NCBI RefSeq assembly: GCF_016429065.1
Contig: NZ_JAELTX010000028.1
Location: 1 to 45,552 of the forward strand
Direction: 5' to 3'
DNA length: 45,552 nucleotides
Origin: Pedobacter sp. ASV17
GTDB taxonomy: Bacteria; Bacteroidota; Bacteroidia; Sphingobacteriales; Sphingobacteriaceae
Below, one piece after another: positions 7,400-15,325 of this stretch (position 1 is its first letter; each line of letters begins with the position of its first letter). Below the pieces are notes generated by a model. The model saw nothing but the letters and a program-made list of their open reading frames with translations. It was not told where the DNA came from and did no database searches. Position numbers and translations under genes: made by a program.

Positions 7400-9979
7400 C
7401 TATGTTTCATGATTTTTCATCACCCTACTTAACACTAGCGGTAACGAGAGCAAATCGTAATGATTTTCGTAGACCAGATACTTATCTGTCCATTGATTGG
7501 CATACTTGGCCTTAAATTCATACAAACCATGGTAATGCCTAAATTGGCTTAAACGTTCGTACGCAAACTTAATGACCCATTCGGGAACATCCTTAGGTTT
7601 AGATATTCCAGACATGGAGGCCACTCCCATATTTAATGCCTGCAAATCATTTTCTTTGAGATACTCGATCAGTTTTACAATAAGGGCATCCATCACTCCT
7701 GATGGTGCATCCTCTGTTTTTCGGATCAAATCATAAGTACCTTCTCCTGCTGCATAGTCGGGAATAATATTTAGGAAAGCAACAACCTTCTCGTCCTCAT
7801 TCTCAATGGTAATGATAGGCTGTTCTTTAAGCTCTTCCCAATTAAACATGCCCGATGAGAAAACAATTTCTTTTCTGTTTAGCGAGTGTAACCAATTGTC
7901 GGAAACCAGCTTTAACTTTTGCAACAAGCCATCTTTAATAGGAGGTTGGTACAAAACGGACTTAAAACCTTTTCGTTCCAGTGCATTGATGGCGTTTCTT
8001 AACGATTTTCGGTCCTTCCCTTCCAACGTAAACGAATTAAGATCTACAATGGCCTCCTGTCCTATTGGCAATGATTTTTTGCCCAACTGATAAAAAAATG
8101 GCAAACTCAATTGATCAATCTTATAATAGGCGGTTTTTAGGCCATTATCCAAACAAAACCTTTCAAATTCTTTTAATATATTTTGAATATCAGTAGGATT
8201 ATTCTCGCATACAGGATCACCTAGCGCCACCGCAAAACTTGTAGCTATTTTATAGGCAATAAAACCTTCTGTAGCCGTTCCAAAAAAGAAGGATTTATCG
8301 CCATAGGATTTAAAATAATCATCTGCCGACCGTCCAAAACGTTCTAGTAAAGCCGTTGCCCTTTCTTGTTCCTCTTCTATGGTAGCTGTTTTAAAAATAA
8401 AGGGTTTGATAAAAGCATAAAGCAATAAACCAATGGAGATGATCCCCAACAAATTAATAGAATGTACAAATCCAGCAGCAAACCTGGTTAACGGCGCAGG
8501 ATTTGGCGACAACAATAAAAAGCTATTCAAAGTGCTCTTAACCGCTTCCGTAAAAGAAAAATCAACGCCAAATTCCTTAGCATCTAAAAAATAGAAACCT
8601 ATTACCCCATACAAAACAACACTCAATAATATAATCACAGAGGTTTGGATACCAAAATCACGCACGTTAGGATCGCTTTTCAATCGATAGTTGCGTCGTG
8701 TAGCAACCAGTACTATGATGGCCAAAAGCGCCACAGAAGCCTCTTCATAATCAATCGCTTTTGAAAGGTTTCCGATTAATGAAATCACACACAGTACCAA
8801 GGCCAGTAACCAAGCATTGCGCAAACCACGAATAAGGAAAGTAGCACAACACAGCAGCATAATGCCTGCAATCATAGTCGCAAGGTTAGACAAATGAATG
8901 GCATCTATAGGCAAAAATCCTTGAAGAAAATGCAGCCTATTGGCCAATGGCGGCGTTAATACCGAGATGATATTTACCAAGCCTAGCAAGGCCAGTAAAG
9001 TGGCTGGTAAAATACGCAATAGAATATTCCCTCTTGAGAAACCAAATGCTGCAAGTCCAGCTAACATTGTCAACCAAAATTCAAATACCCGGTATAAAAC
9101 GGTAATGGATATCGAATCGATACTGCTGATACCATAAGACCTTAACACAAAAACGAGTGAAACTTCTACCGCACCTAAACCTCGCAAAAAGGGCGAAATG
9201 GCGAAAAACAAAGTAGCAATCACATAACCAGCAATACAGCTTTCCAAACCTGCGGAAATGCCTAAAGCTCGCATGGCGATGTAAAGATGTAAGATGCCAC
9301 ACAGTTCCACACACAAAGAGCAGATTAAAGTAGCCATGATTTTTTTTAGGGAAAAAGCCCCAAAACTAATTTCCTCTACAATGCCTTCAAACTGCGGACT
9401 TAATTTATAAAGTCGGTTAAATACCCAACCCTTTTTCAAAAATGATCTGGTAGCCAACACCAATAGTACAATGAGTGCAATTAAACCTAAAAAAGCTGCC
9501 CAAGTACTATCAGAAGTACTTTTTACCGCGGCAAGGTAAAGCAGCACCGGCAATGCAACAACCGCCAAAGATACAATGCCTACAATGCCAAAAATGTAAG
9601 ATGCAAATCCGATACGGCTTTTACTGATACCTTTTTTTTCGATGTCTCCCGTAAAAAAGGCTAATGAAGTAATTCCGCCGCCGGGTAAAAAAACACTGAC
9701 CAAATTTCTCTTTAAGAATAACTTAATGCCATCAAAAAGAGAGATGTTGCTTTGCACTGCCTTAAAGGAATAAACGTACATCAATCCGTGTAGGGTAATG
9801 TATAAACCTGTAACCAGCACGCCAAGCAATATATAAACAGGCACTGCATGCTGTAGTATTTGGCCAGCCTGCACAATTTCAGCCCTTTGTTTCCTGAAAA
9901 AATACGCGGCCAATAACAGAAATAGAAAAGCTAAAATTTCTTTAAAGTAATAATTATTGGCCTTTAATGAGAGTTTCAT
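7400..9979 (-). CDS. mprF: Bifunctional aminoacyl-phosphatidylglycerol synthase/flippase (MprF/LpiA type)
   Basis: At 859 aa it matches full-length MprF (~840-880 aa). Residues 1-~510 are a run of about 13-14 TM segments (flippase half, with FLPGGGITSLAFF and the conserved patch SPFLRGLGAVEVSLVFVL). Residues ~530-859 form the soluble GNAT-like DUF2156 synthase domain, with FFFGTATEGFIAYK near 563 and LEGKDRKSLRNA near 655. By family knowledge it transfers an amino acid (usually Lys) from aminoacyl-tRNA to phosphatidylglycerol and flips the lipid, lowering surface charge and giving resistance to cationic peptides and acid. The predicted lipid hydrolase acvB lies 34 bp upstream on the same strand, which supports the assignment. 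The amino acid used is not known. Confidence 0.9.
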   Translation of the reverse strand: MKLSLKANNYYFKEILAFLFLLLAAYFFRKQRAEIVQAGQILQHAVPVYILLGVLVTGLYITLHGLMYVYSFKAVQSNISLFDGIKLFLKRNLVSVFLPGGGITSLAFFTGDIEKKGISKSRIGFASYIFGIVGIVSLAVVALPVLLYLAAVKSTSDSTWAAFLGLIALIVLLVLATRSFLKKGWVFNRLYKLSPQFEGIVEEISFGAFSLKKIMATLICSLCVELCGILHLYIAMRALGISAGLESCIAGYVIATLFFAISPFLRGLGAVEVSLVFVLRSYGISSIDSISITVLYRVFEFWLTMLAGLAAFGFSRGNILLRILPATLLALLGLVNIISVLTPPLANRLHFLQGFLPIDAIHLSNLATMIAGIMLLCCATFLIRGLRNAWLLALVLCVISLIGNLSKAIDYEEASVALLAIIVLVATRRNYRLKSDPNVRDFGIQTSVIILLSVVLYGVIGFYFLDAKEFGVDFSFTEAVKSTLNSFLLLSPNPAPLTRFAAGFVHSINLLGIISIGLLLYAFIKPFIFKTATIEEEQERATALLERFGRSADDYFKSYGDKSFFFGTATEGFIAYKIATSFAVALGDPVCENNPTDIQNILKEFERFCLDNGLKTAYYKIDQLSLPFFYQLGKKSLPIGQEAIVDLNSFTLEGKDRKSLRNAINALERKGFKSVLYQPPIKDGLLQKLKLVSDNWLHSLNRKEIVFSSGMFNWEELKEQPIITIENEDEKVVAFLNIIPDYAAGEGTYDLIRKTEDAPSGVMDALIVKLIEYLKENDLQALNMGVASMSGISKPKDVPEWVIKFAYERLSQFRHYHGLYEFKAKYANQWTDKYLVYENHYDLLSLPLVLSRVMKNHET

Positions 9980-10013
9980 GATCTGATATGTGTTGACATT
10001 GTTAAGGATATTT

Positions 10014-11417
10014 TTATTCTCTACCTATCATTTTAACGACTTTATCTACAATAGCATTATAATCATTATCAAAATGATGCCCTCCAGGAAGTGTTTCCAA
10101 CAACGCTCCCGATTCCTTGAATTTGGCCATCGTCTCCTTATCTTCGTCGCTACCAAAAATGCAAAGTTTTCTTGCGCTTGTTTTACGCAATTCTGCTACT
10201 ACATCATAGGGTTCATTATTACTGCTCAAACTAAGCATATCGGCCACATGAATTTCAAAATCTCCGCGATCATCTGGCGACAACAAAACAACTCCTTTCA
10301 TCGCCTTCTTGAGTTGTTCAGGAAACCTGTTGACAATAAATGGCGCCACACAAGCTCCAAAGGAATAGCCCATGAGCGAAAACTTGATGTTCGGTTCTTT
10401 CTCTTGATAATAAATCAGAATATTGGCAATTTCATTCGCTGTTTGTTCGGGTGTTTTAGCATTCCAAAAATATTTTTGCGCATCTAAGCCAATCACCTTT
10501 AACCCTCTTGCTGCAAAAGTATTTGCCAAATCTTGATCAAAACTGGTCCAACCTCCATCACCAGAAATCATGAACATCAATTCATTTATATAATTTTTAG
10601 GCTCGACCAATTGTATGGGCATATCTGTCTTTAAAGCCGACATAGCATTGTTTTTTGGGTTAGGACCCAATATTTTTAGGTAAGCAGTTTTAAATTGAGG
10701 CAGCCAATTATCGGCAATAGAAAAACCATGTCCCACTTTGGGTAAGGTGACCAACTGTGCGTTATCTATGTCCTTTAAAAAAGTTGCGGTAGCATTAAAA
10801 GCGCAAGTTTGATCTTTTACGCCATTAAGCACAATGAAGGGTGCGGCCAATTTTTCTACCTTGTCCAAATAGTAGCTTTTTCCTGGTTTAAGGATATGTG
10901 AGGGCAATCCACTTCCCTTACACAAAGGTTTATGAAGATCTATATCAGGGCAAAAACCTAAAGCAATGCCACCCTTGAATGTTCCTGATGGTGCTTGTGC
11001 AATTAAGCCATAAATTAAAGTGGCACCGTATGAATAGCCTACCAATATGGGTTTTTGATAGCTGGCAAACTTATATTTCTTTTGAAGGGCCATGCTAAGC
11101 TGCTCAAAATCTGCGGCGGGATAATAGCATTCTTTTTTTTGCTTGGCTAGATAGGCAGCAAAATGTTTGGCATCTATGCCAGCCACCAAAGCTCCTTGCT
11201 GTGCTAAAAACTTGGCCATGTTAATCACCCCAAACTGCCATCCACCATCGCCAGATACAAACAGCACTAGCGAGCTAGGTGTAGATTTTGGATGGTACAT
11301 GGTGAGCTTACCAAAGCCTTCATAAGTAGTAGTTTCCTGTGCCTTCAAGGTGATATTGAAAAGCATTAGCATAGAAAGGAATAGTGCAAATGTTTTAGCG
11401 ATAATAGATTTGTTCAT
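10014..11417 (-). CDS. acvB: AcvB/VirJ-family lysyl-phosphatidylglycerol hydrolase, two alpha/beta-hydrolase halves
   Basis: A signal peptide (residues 1-27, ending KAQ) directs it to the periplasm. Two similar alpha/beta-hydrolase halves follow. Half 1 (~30-250) has SGDGGW at 55-60, nucleophile elbow GYSYG (S129), D202 and H230. Half 2 (~268-467) has SGDGGW at 285-290, GYSFG (S352), acidic residues D424/D426 and H447/H448. AcvB of Agrobacterium hydrolyses lysyl-PG in the periplasm and is encoded with the synthase LpiA. Here it precedes mprF by 34 bp, the same functional pair in the opposite order. Both halves keep plausible catalytic residues. Alternative: a general periplasmic esterase. Confidence 0.85.
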   Translation of the reverse strand: MNKSIIAKTFALFLSMLMLFNITLKAQETTTYEGFGKLTMYHPKSTPSSLVLFVSGDGGWQFGVINMAKFLAQQGALVAGIDAKHFAAYLAKQKKECYYPAADFEQLSMALQKKYKFASYQKPILVGYSYGATLIYGLIAQAPSGTFKGGIALGFCPDIDLHKPLCKGSGLPSHILKPGKSYYLDKVEKLAAPFIVLNGVKDQTCAFNATATFLKDIDNAQLVTLPKVGHGFSIADNWLPQFKTAYLKILGPNPKNNAMSALKTDMPIQLVEPKNYINELMFMISGDGGWTSFDQDLANTFAARGLKVIGLDAQKYFWNAKTPEQTANEIANILIYYQEKEPNIKFSLMGYSFGACVAPFIVNRFPEQLKKAMKGVVLLSPDDRGDFEIHVADMLSLSSNNEPYDVVAELRKTSARKLCIFGSDEDKETMAKFKESGALLETLPGGHHFDNDYNAIVDKVVKMIGRE

Positions 11418-11542
11418 ATATTAAGATCGAGCTGATTAAATATAGGAAAATTAAAAATAATTACGGAAAGCTATCTTATTCATTAAATAGCCATATCTAA
11501 AATGAACAACTGTATTTATCTTTACCTTCTCAACAGAAACCG

Positions 11543-12400
11543 ATGTCCAAAAGCAAGCCCTCCATTCCTTTAAAAACCATGTCCGATGAATTCGAAAGAG
11601 GAATGTACATCGCAAAGGTATCTGTGGCCGATTTGGCTTCCTATGAACCTGCCATGCATGCCCATCGGGATGATTATCATTGTTTTTTCGTACAGGAAGA
11701 AGGAACTACTTCTATTGAGATCGATTTTCAGAAATATTGCATTACTGGTCCCGCCATTGCCTATATTCATCCTAATCAGGTCCATCGCATGTTGGCTGCA
11801 CAGAATATCAATATCAATGTATTGATCATCAGCAATGAAAGCCTTCATGTGGAATGGCTCAACCTATTACAGGAAATAGCGCCCCTTGCACCGCTAAAAC
11901 TAACACCACAAGACCTTACACTTTTTAAGGAAACCGTTGCGCTGTGCCTCAAATTTTGGGAAGGCAAACCCGAACAACTTTTCAAATCCATTTTAAGGGA
12001 CAGTTGTAATGCTTTGGTGGGCCTCATGATTACGCAATATTTGGGACAAGCGAAACCCAAGACCAAATTAAACAGGGCCGAAATCATTACCAGTGCATTC
12101 AGAACGCTTCTGGAACAAGATTTTATCCACTCTAAAAGTCCGGCAGCTTATGCCGAGAAGTTGAATATTTCAGCGGTGTATCTGAACGAATGCCTTAAAA
12201 AGGCCACGGGCTATCCAGTGTCCTATCATATCCAACAACGCATTATTTTAGAAGCCAAACGTCTGTTATATCATTCTAACCGATCGGTGAAAGAAATTGC
12301 CGCCGAACTTGGCTATGACGACTATCCTTATTTCTCTCGTCTTTTCACCAAAGCAGTGGGCATGTCGGCTTTAAGCTTTAGGAACAAAAACCTCGATTAG
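11543..12400 (+). CDS. AraC-family transcriptional regulator
   Basis: This is a 285-aa protein. Residues ~30-110 form a cupin-like sensor (HAHRDDYHCFFVQEEG, then GPAIAYIHPNQVHRM). The last ~100 residues are an AraC double helix-turn-helix (AAYAEKLNISAVYLNECLKKATG and VKEIAAELGYDDYPYFSRLFTKAVGMS). It is divergent from acvB across 125 bp and 71 bp upstream of a siderophore-interacting protein gene on the same strand, so it may control either. AraC/cupin regulators next to SIP-type flavoreductases are common in Bacteroidota, which favours the downstream gene as its target. The effector is unknown. Confidence 0.9.
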   Translation: MSKSKPSIPLKTMSDEFERGMYIAKVSVADLASYEPAMHAHRDDYHCFFVQEEGTTSIEIDFQKYCITGPAIAYIHPNQVHRMLAAQNININVLIISNESLHVEWLNLLQEIAPLAPLKLTPQDLTLFKETVALCLKFWEGKPEQLFKSILRDSCNALVGLMITQYLGQAKPKTKLNRAEIITSAFRTLLEQDFIHSKSPAAYAEKLNISAVYLNECLKKATGYPVSYHIQQRIILEAKRLLYHSNRSVKEIAAELGYDDYPYFSRLFTKAVGMSALSFRNKNLD

Positions 12401-12471
12401 TCCAATCATCACCTTACATTTACCTTTCCTATCCAACACATTTAGGCTTGCTTTGTAAAAAAACATAGCTT

Positions 12472-13188
12472 ATGCCAAGTGCACCAAAATGGTTATTCGA
12501 CGTTGCCGAACGTTTACTCCTTCCAAAAGTACCTTTAATGGAAGTTTCAGAGAGCGAGTATCTATCTCCATCGATAAAAAAAATACAGTTTAAGGGAACT
12601 TTTGATTCATTGCAATTTCAAGTGGGCTCCTACCTCGATTTTAGGGTTTCGGATACCGAAGCCAGAAGATACACGGTTTCCTACATAGATCTTCAAAAGG
12701 AAACGTTGGAATTTATTGTTCACCTACATGGCGAAGGACAAGGCAGGCAGTTTATGGAAGACTTAAAAATAGGTGATAAAATAGTAGTGAGTGCGCCAAG
12801 ATCGCACAAATGCTACGAAAAATCGCTCAAAAACTATCTCATCTTTGGCGATGAAACATCCTTGGCATTGGCTTGCTCTTTCCTACCCGTACTCATTAAC
12901 AACCAGCATCAGTTTCATTTCTATTTTGAATTAGAACAAGCAAACCAAAATGTTCCCAAGCTATTGGGCATTCCAAATTGTACTGTATTTGCTAAAGATG
13001 GTTCTTTCCTTAACGAAAACTGGATCAGTAAACTACCCATTTTTCAAGACGCTGCAAATAATGATACCACTTTTGTACTTACAGGCAATGCAAAATCTGT
13101 ACAGGCTTTTAAAAAGGCCATAAAGAATAACACCAAGGCCAAAATATTTTCGCACGGCTATTGGCTTGAAGGCAAAAAAGGACTGTAA
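12472..13188 (+). CDS. Siderophore-interacting protein, FAD-binding ferric reductase
   Basis: At 238 aa this is the usual SIP/ViuB family size. The ferredoxin-reductase-like FAD domain is seen at ~18-115 with the flavin motif RRYTVSY (R66 area) and HGEGQGRQFMEDLKIGD. The NAD-binding half contains FGDETSLALACSF, matching the GDET motif of SIP proteins, and the tail HGYWLEGKKG matches their conserved YW-x-G ending. The family reduces Fe(III) bound to siderophores in the cytoplasm and releases iron. It follows the AraC gene by 71 bp and is followed after 19 bp by a 69-aa gene. A cytosolic flavoreductase of another substrate remains possible. Confidence 0.83.
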   Translation: MPSAPKWLFDVAERLLLPKVPLMEVSESEYLSPSIKKIQFKGTFDSLQFQVGSYLDFRVSDTEARRYTVSYIDLQKETLEFIVHLHGEGQGRQFMEDLKIGDKIVVSAPRSHKCYEKSLKNYLIFGDETSLALACSFLPVLINNQHQFHFYFELEQANQNVPKLLGIPNCTVFAKDGSFLNENWISKLPIFQDAANNDTTFVLTGNAKSVQAFKKAIKNNTKAKIFSHGYWLEGKKGL

Positions 13189-13207
13189 TTATAAACCCTC
13201 CATCATC

Positions 13208-13417
13208 ATGATATACGTATTTAAAACTTCCGTACAAACCGAAAATGAAGTACGCTTATTAAAACCTCATTTAGATAGGGCTTTAGCCAAAATCGATTGG
13301 AATTTTGACCTCGAAGATTGCGACCGTATTCTGCGTGCCGATACCCCTTTGGAAAACCCCGAAAGAATCGTGGAAATATTAAAGCAAAAAGGCTTTGAGT
13401 GTGAAGAATTGAATTGA
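13208..13417 (+). CDS. Small 69-aa protein with HMA-like pattern, function unknown
   Basis: The start is set at the ATG 13208 (MIYVFKTSV). A longer frame from 13166 would overlap the preceding gene. The pattern strand-helix-strand-(D/E-rich)-helix-strand (MIYVFKTSV, EVRLLKPHLDRALAKI, WNFDLEDCDRILRAD, PERIVEILKQKGFECEEL) resembles the ferredoxin-like fold of heavy-metal-associated domains, but the CxxC metal-binding motif is absent. It lies 19 bp after the SIP gene, so the two are probably co-transcribed, and it ends 2 bp from the stop of the convergent Nudix regulator. No function can be assigned. Confidence 0.7.
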   Translation: MIYVFKTSVQTENEVRLLKPHLDRALAKIDWNFDLEDCDRILRADTPLENPERIVEILKQKGFECEELN

Positions 13418-13419
13418 TC

Positions 13420-14115
13420 TTATTTTGAGCTACGAAACACATTCAACACCAAATGGAAATCTGATTGGTACCTCTTATGGTTCAGCTTAAAGTAAAAAGC
13501 TCCTTTTTTGGAACTTGATTTGTCCTTTTCTTCCAATTTAACGAGCAAGCCCGTTGATTTTATTTTTCGATTGAAGTTCCCCGTATCAATCTTCATATCG
13601 TTCACCTCTTCAAAAAGCACCTGTAATTGAGGAAGCGTAAACTTTTTGGGGAGCAGTTCAAACAAAATGGGATGTAAAGCGGCTTTGTAACGAAGCTTTT
13701 TCCAAGCATCCGCCACCATCGTATCGTGATCAAAAATCAGTTCAGGCTTTTCGTTGATGGGAAACCACTCGGCATGATAATCAGCATTAATTTGGGCGCT
13801 GTATTTATGGATGTCAATTAAGGCAAAGTAAGCCACCGAAAGTACCCTTTCAATAGGATCACGATCTGGCTTTCCGTATACCTGAAACTGCTCCAAATAA
13901 ATGCCGTCCAACCCCGTATTCTTTTTCAATACCCTGGCAGCAGCCTCATCAGTGCTTTCATTTGCACTCACAAAACCACCAATCAAACTCCATTTGTTGA
14001 TTTCGGGCTCAAGTCCCCTCTTCACCAATAGCAATTTTAGGCGCTCGCCATCAAAGCCAAACACAATACAATCTACGGCAACCAGGTAATGCGTTTGACT
14101 AGAATATTCAATCAT
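13420..14115 (-). CDS. Nudix-like transcriptional regulator (NrtR/AraR type), probable sugar regulator
   Basis: At 231 aa it has an N-terminal Nudix-fold domain (residues ~8-140) and a C-terminal winged helix (~150-231, LPQLQVLFEEVNDMKIDTGNFNRKIKS...), the layout of NrtR and of the Bacteroidota arabinose regulator AraR. The Nudix box is degenerate: G47 and E53 are kept and R61 and G68 are in place, but the catalytic REUxEE reads RVLKKN, so hydrolysis is unlikely and a ligand-sensing role is likely. It is transcribed away from galT-galK, and a 35-bp palindrome lies in the shared intergenic region. The simplest reading is a repressor of the galactose genes that responds to a sugar or sugar phosphate; this is inference. 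Confidence 0.85.
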   Translation of the reverse strand: MIEYSSQTHYLVAVDCIVFGFDGERLKLLLVKRGLEPEINKWSLIGGFVSANESTDEAAARVLKKNTGLDGIYLEQFQVYGKPDRDPIERVLSVAYFALIDIHKYSAQINADYHAEWFPINEKPELIFDHDTMVADAWKKLRYKAALHPILFELLPKKFTLPQLQVLFEEVNDMKIDTGNFNRKIKSTGLLVKLEEKDKSSSKKGAFYFKLNHKRYQSDFHLVLNVFRSSK

Positions 14116-14166
14116 TTGTAGGCTAATTTAATTAAGCTGTTAAACCCAAAATTAATAAACCTTTGC

Positions 14167-14201
14167 AATTTATTAATTGTCATATTGACTATTAATAAAT
14201 T
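14167..14201. promoter_or_regulatory. 35-bp palindromic operator candidate between Nudix regulator and galT
   Basis: The outer arms AATTTATTAAT (14167-14177) and ATTAATAAATT (14191-14201) are perfect 11-bp inverted repeats. The inner GTCA (14179-14182) and TGAC (14186-14189) share the same centre, base 14184. Only the pairs 14178/14190 and 14183/14185 fail to match. An extra half-site ATTAATAAA lies at 14151-14159. A -7-like TAAATTTA (14196-14203) overlaps the right arm, so a bound protein would block galT transcription. Confidence 0.7.
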
Positions 14202-14248
14202 TATCTGTAAGTTAGTGCCATCTAATTACAAATCAAATATCAATTTAC

Positions 14249-15325
14249 ATGCACGGATCGCATCAACTAGACTCAAATCCACATCGGAGATTAAACTTAC
14301 TTACTGGCGAATGGGTACTGGTTTCGCCCCACCGCACCAAAAGACCATGGCAGGGAAAAATTGAGGATTTGCCACAGGACAACAGACCTGCTTACGATCC
14401 CAAATGTTACCTATGCCCTACCAATACCAGAGCTGACGGCGAGACCAATCCAGCTTATCAGGAAAGCTTTGTTTTTAAAAATGATTTTTCGGCATTACTG
14501 GAAGATACGCCCCACGAAAGCTATAACCAAAAAGACTTGCTAGTTGCCCAAACTGAGCGTGGCATTTGCAAGGTGATCAGCTTTAGTCCTAAACATCACC
14601 TTACCTTACCAGAATTAAGCGTAACCGAAATTAGTAAAGTAATAGACCTTTGGCAGAGCGAATTTAAAAGTCTTGCGGATCAACCTTGGATCAAATACAT
14701 CCAGATTTTTGAAAACAAGGGCGAGATCATGGGCTGTAGCAACCCTCATCCGCATGGGCAAATATGGGCACAAAGCGAACTTCCTGTAGAAATCATTAAG
14801 GAAAGTGAAAGACAAAAGGCTTATCTTGACAAACATAAAACCAGCCTCTTGAAAGATTATTTAAACCTTGAGCTAGAAAAGCAAGAACGCATTATTTTTG
14901 AGAATGATGCTTTTGTTGTGCTGGTTCCTTTTTGGGCAGTATGGCCTTACGAAACCATGATCATCAGTAAAAGGCACGTACAAAACTTATTGGCTTTTGA
15001 CGAACAGGAAAAACTTTTGCTTGCGGAAGCACTGAAAGTGGTAACCACCAAATACGATAACCTTTTCGAAACTTCATTTCCCTACTCGGCAGGTATGCAC
15101 CAAGCGCCAGTAAATAGTGGTGACCATCCGGAATGGCATTGGCACATGCATTTTTATCCGCCATTGTTACGCTCGGCAACGGTAAAGAAATTTATGGTAG
15201 GCTATGAAATGTTAGCCAATCCGCAACGCGACATTACCCCTGAATACGCCGCCACTCGATTAAAAGAACTCTCTACCGAACATTATAAAAGTAAAAAACT
15301 AGCACATGAATCCCCAATCTCTTAA
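14249..15325 (+). CDS. galT: Galactose-1-phosphate uridylyltransferase
   Basis: At 358 aa it has the usual length for the HIT-superfamily GalT. It converts UDP-glucose plus galactose-1-phosphate to glucose-1-phosphate plus UDP-galactose in the Leloir pathway. The active-site HPH motif is in SNPHPHGQIW (H167, nucleophile H169). Zinc ligands C53 and C56 (CYLC), H117 and H167 are all in place. The N-terminus RRLNLLTGEWVLVSPHRTKRPW is typical. The start is the ATG at 14249. Its end overlaps galK by 20 bases, so the two are translationally coupled. It is divergent from the Nudix regulator. Confidence 0.96.
   Translation: MHGSHQLDSNPHRRLNLLTGEWVLVSPHRTKRPWQGKIEDLPQDNRPAYDPKCYLCPTNTRADGETNPAYQESFVFKNDFSALLEDTPHESYNQKDLLVAQTERGICKVISFSPKHHLTLPELSVTEISKVIDLWQSEFKSLADQPWIKYIQIFENKGEIMGCSNPHPHGQIWAQSELPVEIIKESERQKAYLDKHKTSLLKDYLNLELEKQERIIFENDAFVVLVPFWAVWPYETMIISKRHVQNLLAFDEQEKLLLAEALKVVTTKYDNLFETSFPYSAGMHQAPVNSGDHPEWHWHMHFYPPLLRSATVKKFMVGYEMLANPQRDITPEYAATRLKELSTEHYKSKKLAHESPIS

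Noticed and set aside
9990..10487. 165-aa plus-strand frame opposite acvB
   Set aside because: It is the antisense of the conserved C-terminal half of acvB, with no signal or domain of its own.
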